This document shows positions 1 to 6,468 of a DNA stretch of 64,000 bases, one piece after another. The stretch comes from JACCTU01 sp963769665. GTDB lineage: Bacteria > Actinomycetota > Thermoleophilia > Gaiellales > Gaiellaceae. The stretch lies in the NCBI GenBank assembly GCA_963769665.1, contig CAVYMQ010000003.1, positions 1 through 64,000 on the forward strand, read 5' to 3'. Position numbers and translations under genes: made by a program. Position 1 is the first letter of the stretch, and each line of letters opens with the position of its first letter. Under the pieces are notes generated by a model, which saw only the letters and a program-made list of their open reading frames with translations, did not search any database and had not been told where the DNA came from.

Positions 1-776
1 GCGAAGAAGCGAAACGGCACGAACGTGGTCCCGAGACCGGGCGACACGTGCAGCGACGATGCGCCTCGGCGGTAGAGGCCCTTGGTGTAGCGCCAGTTGA
101 GGTGCGCGAGCCGTACCTTGCCGACCCCGTACGGGATCGCGATCTGGCCGTCGTGGAGGTGACCGGCGAGCACAAGGTGGTAACGGGCCGCGCCCGGCGC
201 GTCAAACACGCGCGGATAGTGGCAGAGAAGGACCCGTAGGTCGGCGCGTTCGTCGGCGTGCTCGCCGGGGGACGCCTCCCCAGTGCGGTATGAGGTCGGA
301 TCGACGCCGAAGAGCTGCACCCGCACGCCGCGCAGTTCGAGCTCGACGGATTCGTCGCGGAGAAGCCGGGCCGGAGAGAGATCCTCGAGCCTGCTCGGAG
401 CGGCGAGAGGGTCACGCGCATCTCCGAAGTCATGGTTCCCCAGAACTGCGTACGTGCGCGGTCCAAGGCGTTGCAGAAGCTCTCTGAGCTTCGGCTCTCC
501 CCGAGGGTGCGTGAGCAGGTCTCCCGTGAGGAGGACGAGATCGGGCCTGCGTTGCTCCACCCACGCCACGGCCCGTTCGATCGCGCGCGCGCTTCCGGAT
601 GGAACGCCGAGGTGGAAGTCGGACAGATGCGAGACGCGCAGGCCGTCGAGCTCCGGAGGCAGGCCGGGGATCGCGACGTCCACCGTTCGAAGCCTGACCC
701 AGCCCGCCTCGAACCAGCCCCAGCCGAGCAGCGCCGCGGCCACGGCGCCCAGGCCGCCGACGATGCGCGCGAGCAT
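1..776 (-). CDS. Calcineurin-like metallophosphoesterase (3' end missing)
   Basis: The gene reads leftward from an ATG at 776 and runs off the window at its C-terminus, leaving 258 codons. After a short hydrophobic N-terminal stretch the protein carries the binuclear-metal motifs of the calcineurin-like family in order: HLSDFH near residue 50, GDLLT, GNHD, a CHYP segment and GHLHDG. The layout with one N-terminal membrane-like segment resembles the YkuE/YaeI group, which act on phosphoesters at the membrane, but the substrate cannot be told from sequence. It follows the succinate dehydrogenase genes on the same strand but is separated from them by a GC-rich hairpin, so it is probably transcribed on its own. 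Confidence 0.85.
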   Translation of the reverse strand, partial: MLARIVGGLGAVAAALLGWGWFEAGWVRLRTVDVAIPGLPPELDGLRVSHLSDFHLGVPSGSARAIERAVAWVEQRRPDLVLLTGDLLTHPRGEPKLRELLQRLGPRTYAVLGNHDFGDARDPLAAPSRLEDLSPARLLRDESVELELRGVRVQLFGVDPTSYRTGEASPGEHADERADLRVLLCHYPRVFDAPGAARYHLVLAGHLHDGQIAIPYGVGKVRLAHLNWRYTKGLYRRGASSLHVSPGLGTTFVPFRFF

Positions 777-793
777 CCCGAGACCTTAGAGAT

Positions 794-819
794 GGCTCGG
801 GCCCGGCCGAAGCCGAGCC
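794..819 (-). terminator. GC-rich hairpin after the succinate:quinone reductase operon
   Basis: The arms GGCTCGG (794-800) and CCGAGCC (813-819) form a 7-bp stem about 57 nt past the stop of the CCG-domain gene. There is no clear T-tract, so this is a terminator-like structure rather than a certain intrinsic terminator. Confidence 0.4.
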
Positions 820-875
820 CGAAACCGCCCCTCCAACGAGCTAGATGCCGGAGGGAGAGGAGACTTGCGCTGTCC

Positions 876-1775
876 TCAGACCGCGAGCTTGTCGAGCACC
901 GGCTTCATCGAGACCACGTGCCGCCTGAACTTGAGCTCGGAGTCCTCGAGGCCGGCCGCCACACCGATCAACTGCGAGAGGTGCATGATCGGCATCGGCT
1001 TCAGCGGGTCGAGACCTTCCTTCGTGCGCTGCGCGTTCAGCTTGGACTGCCACGCGTCGAGTGACAGGTGACAGAGCGGGCATGGCGTGACGATCGCGTC
1101 GGCGCCGCGCTCGATCGCCTGCTCGATCGGCTGCACCAGCTCGCCGAGCGCAGTGTCCTCACGCGCCTGGATGATCGGAAAGCCGCAGCATTTGATCTTC
1201 GCCGGGTAGTCGACGACCTCGCCGCCGCAGGCTTCGATGATCCGCTCGAGCGACCATGGCTCGTCCGGGTTCTCGAACCCGAGCAGCTTCGACGGCCTCA
1301 GGATCTGACAGCCGTAGAACGGCGCGATCTTGATCCCCTTCAGCCCCTTGTGCGCGGAGGCCTTCAACAGCTCGAAGCCCTCACCGTCTGCAACGAGCCA
1401 GAGGAAGTGCTTCACCTCGACCCCCCCGCTGTAGGGCGGCACGCCGACCGCCTCGAGGTTCGTGTTCACCCGCGCGAGCAGCGCGTCGTCGCCCTTCAGC
1501 ATGAAGTCGGCCTGCCTGAGGTTGAGCGTGCAGACGTTGCAGATGGTCATCAGCGTGTCGGAGCCGGTCGCCTCGGCGTACGCGAGGATCCGCGCATTCA
1601 GGTGGAGGTAGTAGTCGGGCTCCGCCTCGTGGATGTCGCCGGCGCCGCAGCACGTGACCGACTCGAGGTCGATCAGCTCGAGACCGACCTTCGGAGCAAG
1701 AGCCTGGGTCGAGGTGTCGAGCTCCTTCGCCGAGAGCGACGCGAGGCAGCCCTTGTAGTAGGCGACCTGCTTCAC
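876..1775 (-). CDS. CCG-domain subunit of a non-classical (type E) succinate:quinone reductase / HdrB-like
   Basis: A 299-residue protein with two cysteine-rich CCG domains. The first has YKGC near the N-terminus, then TCCGAG and CNVC; the second has FYGC, KCCGFP and CPLC. Such domains bind an unusual iron-sulfur cluster in heterodisulfide reductase HdrB and in the SdhE/TfrB-type subunit of type E succinate:quinone reductases, where this subunit takes the place of the haem b membrane anchor. The GTG start at 1775 overlaps the stop of the iron-sulfur subunit gene as GTGA, so the genes are translationally coupled. It is the last gene of the sdhA-sdhB-CCG operon. There are no predicted transmembrane segments; membrane contact, if any, would be by amphipathic helices. 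Confidence 0.87.
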   Translation of the reverse strand: MKQVAYYKGCLASLSAKELDTSTQALAPKVGLELIDLESVTCCGAGDIHEAEPDYYLHLNARILAYAEATGSDTLMTICNVCTLNLRQADFMLKGDDALLARVNTNLEAVGVPPYSGGVEVKHFLWLVADGEGFELLKASAHKGLKGIKIAPFYGCQILRPSKLLGFENPDEPWSLERIIEACGGEVVDYPAKIKCCGFPIIQAREDTALGELVQPIEQAIERGADAIVTPCPLCHLSLDAWQSKLNAQRTKEGLDPLKPMPIMHLSQLIGVAAGLEDSELKFRRHVVSMKPVLDKLAV

Positions 1776-2845
1776 GCCTCTTCCTCCCCGTCCTCGTCCT
1801 CGCGGAGGTGGTAATCGAGCTTCGCAAGCGCGTGCTCGCCCTGGACGATGCCCTCGTAGCCGAGGCGGTCCTGCTCGTTCACGAGCTTGTGCAGACCGCG
1901 CGCTTCGTCGACGTTTTCCGCCACGTGCGGTGGGAACGGCGGCGGCACCTTCCCCTTGACAGCGAGCCCCATCGCGAACTTCATCTGCGAGATCGCCGAG
2001 ATGACGCCCTGCGTCTTCGGCACGAGCTCGGTCTCGCGGAGCCACCCGGTCGTCTCGGTGGACTTGATGAACCACTTGGCGTGCTTCGCGCCCATGTCGC
2101 GGTCGATCCCCTCCTTGACCGCCTCGGCGCCGAGCTTGGCGATCGCGTCGCGCGGGTCGACGCCCTTCGGGCAGCGCTCGTTGCAGAAGTAGCACCGCGT
2201 GCACTCCCAGATCCCGTGCTCGGTCGAGTAGTCCTCGAGTCGCTCGACGGTCGCGCCGTCGCGCGCGTCACCGACGAAGCGCATGCCCTTGGCGAGCGCC
2301 TGCGGGCCGAGGAACTCCGGTGAGGACTCCATCGCGTTGCACTCCGAGACGCAGCAGCCGCAGTTGATGCAGAGCGCCTCCTTGTGGATCACATCCATGC
2401 GCTCCTGCGAGACGCGGTACTCCTTGGCCTCGGGCGGCTCCTCGTAGCCAGGCTGGAGCCAGGGCTTCATCGCCTTGAACTTCTCCCAGAACGGGTCCAT
2501 GTCGACGACGAGGTCCTTGACGATCGGCAGGTTCCCCATCGCGGAGATCACCGGCACGTGGCCGGCCTGCACGATGTCGTACATCCGCGTCTTGCACGCG
2601 AGCACCGCGGCGCCGTCCATGCGCATGCCGCACGAGCCGCAGATCATCATCCGGCAGCTCTTGCGGTACGCGAGCGAGCCGTCCTGCTGGTCCTTGATCA
2701 TGTCGAGCACGTCGAGCAGCGTGACCCACTCTGGCGCCTCGATCTCGTACTCCTTCAGCGCGCGCTCTCCCGTCTGGGAGTCGAAGCGCCAGATCTTGAT
2801 CTTGACCTGCATCGTCTTCTCGCGAGGTTGCGTCGCCGCTTCCAC
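1772..2845 (-). CDS. sdhB: Succinate dehydrogenase/fumarate reductase iron-sulfur subunit
   Basis: A 357-residue electron-transfer subunit. An N-terminal ferredoxin-like domain binds [2Fe-2S] through CRMMICGSC and a later LAC (Cys about 64, 69, 72 and 84). It is followed by two HdrC-like clusters, CINCGCCVSEC (about 159-169) and CTRCYFCNERCP (about 215-225). Both have four cysteines spaced C-x2-C-x2-C-x3-C; classical SdhB has a [3Fe-4S] site in the second position. I chose the GTG at 2845 because AAAGGA lies 7 nt upstream and it overlaps the sdhA stop as TAGTG. An ATG at 2812 is the alternative. The C-terminal 100 residues are an extension beyond usual SdhB length. It passes electrons from SdhA to the CCG subunit. 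Confidence 0.9.
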   Translation of the reverse strand: MEAATQPREKTMQVKIKIWRFDSQTGERALKEYEIEAPEWVTLLDVLDMIKDQQDGSLAYRKSCRMMICGSCGMRMDGAAVLACKTRMYDIVQAGHVPVISAMGNLPIVKDLVVDMDPFWEKFKAMKPWLQPGYEEPPEAKEYRVSQERMDVIHKEALCINCGCCVSECNAMESSPEFLGPQALAKGMRFVGDARDGATVERLEDYSTEHGIWECTRCYFCNERCPKGVDPRDAIAKLGAEAVKEGIDRDMGAKHAKWFIKSTETTGWLRETELVPKTQGVISAISQMKFAMGLAVKGKVPPPFPPHVAENVDEARGLHKLVNEQDRLGYEGIVQGEHALAKLDYHLREDEDGEEEA

Positions 2846-4524
2846 TAGTAGGTCCTTTCCTGGGGCTGCCATTTCGTCATCGTCACCGGCTTCCAGTCGA
2901 GCTGCGGACCGTCACGCCAGGTGACCATCGTGTGCTTCATGAAGTTCTCGTCATCTCGCTCGGGATAGTCGTGCGGACGCGCGTGCGCACCGCGGCTCTC
3001 CTTGCGCGCGATCCCGCACACGACCATGCACTGCGCGAGCTCCAGCAGGAAGCCGAGCTCGAGCGCCTGCGTCAGGTCGCTGTTGAACAGCGTCCCCTTG
3101 TCCTCGACGACGACGCTGCGGTAGCGCTCGCGGAGGCCGTCGACGATCTCTCCCTGGCTGCGCATCTGGTCCTCGCGCCGGAAGACGCCGAAGTTCTCGT
3201 GCATCGTTCGCGCGAGCTCGTCGCGGATCTTCCACGGACGCTCGCCCTGTGTGCGGCCGAGCAGCTCGTGCAGCTCGCGTTCGGCGTCGCTGACGACACC
3301 GCGGGGCACCGTGACCGTCGTGTTCGAGAGCGCCCACTCGGCCGCATGCCGCCCCGAGCGCTTGCCGTACGTGATCGTCTCCATCAGCGCGTTGCCGCCG
3401 AGGCGGTTCGCGCCGTGCACCGACACGCACGCAGCCTCGCCGGCGCAGTAGAGGCCCTCGAGCGACGTGAGGCCCCAGACGTCGGTGTCGACGCCACCCA
3501 TGTGGTAGTGGGCACCCGGCCGAACGGGAATGGGCTCGTAGATCGGGTCGATGCCCGCGAAGGTCTGCGCGAGCTCACGCGTGCCGTGCAGCCGCTCGAT
3601 GATCTTCTCCGCGCCGAGATGGCGCAGGTCGAGCAGGACGTTGCCGTCGACGCCGCGACCCTCGTCGATCTCGGTCTGCTCGGCGCGCGAGATGACGTCG
3701 CGCGACGCGAGCTCCATCGCGTTCGGTGCGTAGCGCTCGAGGAAGCGCTCACCGTCGGCGTTCAGCAGGTACGCGCCCTCGCCGCGGCAGCCCTCGGTGA
3801 TCAGCACCCCGGTCGGCGCGAGCGTCGTCGGGTGGAACTGCATCATCTCCATGTCCTTCAGCGGGACACCGACGCGAAGCGCCAGCGCCATGCCGTCGCC
3901 GGTGCACGCGTACGCGTTCGTCGTGCCGGTGTAGAGCCGGCCCGCGCCGCCGGTCGCGAGGATCACCGTCTTCGCGCCGATCACCTTCAGCCCGCCGTTC
4001 AGCAGGTCCCAGCAGATCACGCCCTGGCAGCGCCCGTCGTCCACGACGAGCTTCCAGGCGAAGTACTCCTCGTAGGTGAGGATGTCGCGCTTGACCACCT
4101 GCTCGTAGAGCACCTGGATGAGCACGTGGCCGGTGATGTCGGCCGCGTACGCCGTGCGGGGCGCGCCGGCGGCGCCGAACGGGCGCTGCGCGATCCGGCC
4201 ATCCTCGGTCCGCGAGAAGACGGCTCCCCAGTGCTCGAGCTGGTAGACGTCGTCCGGAGCCTCGTTGCAGAGGATCTCGATGGCGTCCTGGTCGCCGAGG
4301 TAGTCGGAGCCCTTGACCGTGTCGTAGGCGTGCTGCTCGGGGTCGTCCTCGGAGGCGTTCCCGAGCGCCGCGTTGATCCCGCCCTCGGCCGCTCCCGAGT
4401 GGCTCCGGGTCGGGTGGATCTTGGAGATCATCGCCACGTCGGCGCCGACGTCGAATGCCTCGATGGCCGCGCGCATGCCCGCGCAGCCGGCCCCGACGAC
4501 GAGCACGTCGTGCTTGGCGTCCAC
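2845..4524 (-). CDS. sdhA: Succinate dehydrogenase/fumarate reductase flavoprotein subunit
   Basis: A 559-residue FAD subunit that oxidises succinate to fumarate. The N-terminus has the dinucleotide-binding GAGCAGMRAA, followed by HPTRSHSGAAEGG, where the SHS histidine is the usual site of covalent FAD attachment. Further on are the catalytic segment TEGCRGEG, an HYHMGG motif and the C-terminal RLGGNALMETITYGKRSG. It is the first gene of the sdhA-sdhB-CCG operon and starts with GTG at 4524. No sdhC or sdhD homologue follows or precedes it, which matches a type E enzyme. Confidence 0.93.
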   Translation of the reverse strand: MDAKHDVLVVGAGCAGMRAAIEAFDVGADVAMISKIHPTRSHSGAAEGGINAALGNASEDDPEQHAYDTVKGSDYLGDQDAIEILCNEAPDDVYQLEHWGAVFSRTEDGRIAQRPFGAAGAPRTAYAADITGHVLIQVLYEQVVKRDILTYEEYFAWKLVVDDGRCQGVICWDLLNGGLKVIGAKTVILATGGAGRLYTGTTNAYACTGDGMALALRVGVPLKDMEMMQFHPTTLAPTGVLITEGCRGEGAYLLNADGERFLERYAPNAMELASRDVISRAEQTEIDEGRGVDGNVLLDLRHLGAEKIIERLHGTRELAQTFAGIDPIYEPIPVRPGAHYHMGGVDTDVWGLTSLEGLYCAGEAACVSVHGANRLGGNALMETITYGKRSGRHAAEWALSNTTVTVPRGVVSDAERELHELLGRTQGERPWKIRDELARTMHENFGVFRREDQMRSQGEIVDGLRERYRSVVVEDKGTLFNSDLTQALELGFLLELAQCMVVCGIARKESRGAHARPHDYPERDDENFMKHTMVTWRDGPQLDWKPVTMTKWQPQERTY

Positions 4525-4638
4525 CGAAGCGGACGCTACCGAATCGACGTCAAGTCAAGCCTCGTCACAAGCTGCTCGATCCTGTTTCGGTGCCACAACG
4601 AGGCTCGAGGGCCGGGCCGAGAGCGCAGGCCCCTCCTT

Positions 4639-4678
4639 GGCCCGGTCAGGCCTTGCCCAGGCAAAACCTGACCGGGCC
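4639..4678 (-). terminator. 12-bp perfect stem-loop between collagen-like gene and sdhA
   Basis: GGCCCGGTCAGG (4639-4650) pairs perfectly with CCTGACCGGGCC (4667-4678) around a 16-nt loop. It sits 13 nt past the stop of the collagen-like gene and upstream of sdhA, so it probably ends the collagen transcript. No T-run follows. Confidence 0.5.
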
Positions 4679-4691
4679 GTCTCAGTACTCG

Positions 4692-5696
4692 TCAGCAGAA
4701 GACCGCAAGTGTGAAGTCGTGGCCAAGGCTGACCATCGGGCCATATCCCGGCTGGACCGAAACCGTCATCGGATCGCCTGACTTGTGCCGCGCGATCATC
4801 ATCAGCGGGTACTGCTGCCCCGAGAACGTGAAGCTTGACTCGTGTGGCTGGGCTACGTACGCACAGTTTGAGACATTCGAGCCGAAAGTGACGTCGAACC
4901 CCACGTCTCCTCGGGTGACTCCGACCACGCCCGCCCCCCTGATGAGGCTTGGAGACGTGCCACCCTGGACAACTGCCCAGTGCTTCGCAGCCGGCGCTCC
5001 CGGGGCGCCGTCCTGCCCGTCTTCCGCAAACCTCTGCCAGACGGAGGCGTCCTCTCCCGGCGCGAGAAACCGGCAAATTGGGCCGATTGGGCCGAATGTG
5101 CAGACCGGCGTCGCTCGCCTAGCCATCCAGACGCCACCCCCGGCGCGTACGAGGTCGCCCACGGCGTAGCCGCTCAGCGCGTCGAATTCCCCCCGCCAGA
5201 CGACACCACCACCGGCATCGCCTTTGTCGCCCTTTGGGCCGGGCACACCAGGTTCACCAGCAAGCCCTGAATCGCCTCTCTCGCCCTTCTCACCCTTATC
5301 ACCCTTATCACCCTTCTCGCCCTTCTCACCCTTATCACCCTTATCACCCTTATCACCCTTCTCGCCCTTCTCGCCCTTCTCACCAGCTGCTCCTCGCTCC
5401 CCCGCATCCCCCCTCGGTCCCTCCGGGCCTACCGGGCCTGCTCTTCCCTGCTCGCCCTTTGGCCCCTGCTGGCTCCACTTGATCCCGAGCTCGCTGTCAC
5501 GACATGCCGATCCCTCCGCCACGACGCGCAGGTGTCCGTTGTTCTGCTGGTAGCAGCCGTTGATCGTCCCGTCAGCGCCGACGATGCTTGCCACCGTGCC
5601 GGTAGCCCAGGCGGTTCCGCCGGCGAGTGCCAGCGCGCCGGCAGCGACCGCTGCGATGATGCCGCCGCGGGACCGCAGTTTGCGTCCTCGGTTCAC
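4692..5696 (-). CDS. Secreted collagen-like triple-helix repeat protein
   Basis: A 334-residue protein starting at GTG 5696, with GGAGG placed 4-5 nt upstream. Residues 12-31 form a hydrophobic signal or anchor segment ending in an Ala/Trp-rich stretch. Residues 78-161 are 28 uninterrupted Gly-X-Y triplets, mostly GEK, GDK, GER and GPK, so it should form a charged collagen-like triple helix stabilised by Lys-Asp/Glu pairs and not hydroxyproline. A C-terminal globular domain of about 170 residues follows, with paired cysteines and a GxVWRGEF start similar to carbohydrate-binding modules found after bacterial collagen stalks. Probable role: extracellular stalk or adhesin; the binding target is unknown. 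The repeat is encoded by near-identical 9-bp units. Confidence 0.85.
   Translation of the reverse strand: MNRGRKLRSRGGIIAAVAAGALALAGGTAWATGTVASIVGADGTINGCYQQNNGHLRVVAEGSACRDSELGIKWSQQGPKGEQGRAGPVGPEGPRGDAGERGAAGEKGEKGEKGDKGDKGDKGEKGEKGDKGDKGEKGERGDSGLAGEPGVPGPKGDKGDAGGGVVWRGEFDALSGYAVGDLVRAGGGVWMARRATPVCTFGPIGPICRFLAPGEDASVWQRFAEDGQDGAPGAPAAKHWAVVQGGTSPSLIRGAGVVGVTRGDVGFDVTFGSNVSNCAYVAQPHESSFTFSGQQYPLMMIARHKSGDPMTVSVQPGYGPMVSLGHDFTLAVFC
5281..5384. repeat. 9-bp tandem repeats encoding Gly-Glu/Asp-Lys triplets
   Basis: About eleven 9-bp units of the type cacccttat or cgcccttct (plus strand) lie end to end inside the collagen-like gene. They encode GDK and GEK triplets on the minus strand. Near-identity of the units suggests recent slippage expansion, so copy number may vary between strains. 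Confidence 0.85.
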
Positions 5697-5917
5697 AGTT
5701 CCTCCCTTCGCGCCGCGTGCGACGCATAGACCCCGTCCCGTGTTCGGAACAGGTGTACGAGCGATTCCGCCCGGCCGCAATCCGCCGGATGGACTCCACA
5801 GTCCGCGAAGCGATCTGCAACTCGGCCACGATCTCCGCGTTGCGAACGCGCGGGCGCAACGAGCTGCGTGATCTCGCGCTCCCTGACCGTCAGTTCGTGC
5901 GTGCGTGCCGTCGTCAC
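5693..5917 (-). pseudogene. Decayed LuxR-type helix-turn-helix fragment
   Basis: A GTG at 5917, 1 nt after the stop of the secreted-protein gene, opens a frame reading ELTVREREITQLVAP, the start of a LuxR/GerE HTH. The match then continues one frame over as NAEIVAELQIASRTVES and IRRIAAG, and returns in the first frame as AESLVHLF and DGVYASHAA. Together these pieces rebuild a complete LuxR HTH of about 65 residues with at least two frameshifts and one missing residue. The last frame ends at TGA 5693, overlapping the GTG of the collagen-like gene. It is either a real pseudogene or, less likely, a gene broken by sequencing errors. An intact LAL regulator lies 600 bp away. Confidence 0.65.
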
Positions 5918-5918
5918 G

Positions 5919-6371
5919 TCAGTCCAGCTCCACCGAGGTGCACGCTGTCCGGTACGCGAGCGTTCCGCCCTGCCAGACCTCCCAGCGCACACCGTGGGTC
6001 GCGTTGCGCACCGCAGTCGGAACGTCCTCCGGCCTGATCAGCAGTTGCGCCGAGCCGTTGCCCGCGCCGTTCGTCGACAGTTGTGTGGTGCCAAACAGCA
6101 CCGGTGCGTTCGAGCACGTTGCGTCGAACAGGTGCACGAGCAGCCGCACCTCGTATGCCGCGTTCGGCGCGGCGCCGTTCAGGACGTACCGCTCCCGGGC
6201 GTAGACCTTCGGCCCGTTCGCGTGGATGTTCTGCACGAACCCCGAGCGAAGCGGCGCGCCGGCAACCGGCGAGAGCTTCATGTGCTCGGAGTGGTAAACC
6301 GCGTCCGCGGACGCAACCTGGGCGCTCACGAGGACCGCCGTTGCGACCGCGAACAGAACCAGGACCCGCAT
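5919..6371 (-). CDS. Small secreted protein of unknown function
   Basis: A 150-residue protein starting at ATG 6371 with a good AAGGAGG site. Residues 1-23 are a clear Sec signal peptide with an Ala-Asp-Ala cleavage region. The mature part is predicted beta-rich, with two cysteines (one in ATCSNAP, one in RTACTS near the C-terminus) that could form a disulfide. I do not recognise the family. It is transcribed divergently from the LAL regulator across a gap that contains a CCTAGG-type dyad, and it is followed by the LuxR remnant and the collagen-like gene on the same strand. A regulator-controlled secreted-protein cluster is plausible. Confidence 0.7.
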   Translation of the reverse strand: MRVLVLFAVATAVLVSAQVASADAVYHSEHMKLSPVAGAPLRSGFVQNIHANGPKVYARERYVLNGAAPNAAYEVRLLVHLFDATCSNAPVLFGTTQLSTNGAGNGSAQLLIRPEDVPTAVRNATHGVRWEVWQGGTLAYRTACTSVELD

Positions 6372-6437
6372 CGCTCCTCCTTCGATCGACTCATGCCTCG
6401 AGGCTAGGAGGGAGAGGGCTCGCCTCTCTTCGATGAA

Positions 6438-6462
6438 AACCCTAGGTTCGTGCCCTAGGGTT
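6438..6462. promoter_or_regulatory. Inverted repeat, probable operator of the LAL regulator
   Basis: AACCCTAGG (6438-6446) and CCTAGGGTT (6454-6462) form a perfect dyad with a 7-nt spacer. It lies between the divergent secreted-protein gene and the LAL gene, ending 6 nt before the GTG at 6469. The position fits autoregulation or co-regulation of both genes; the bound protein is not shown by sequence. Confidence 0.45.
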
Positions 6463-6468
6463 CGAGGC

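Noticed and set aside
1776..2204. N-terminal extension of the CCG-domain subunit
   Set aside because: It lies within sdhB in another frame and is Arg-rich without domain content; GTG 1775 overlaps the sdhB stop in the usual coupled manner.
5281..5384. Short tandem repeats as a CRISPR-like array
   Set aside because: The 9-bp units encode collagen triplets without spacers.
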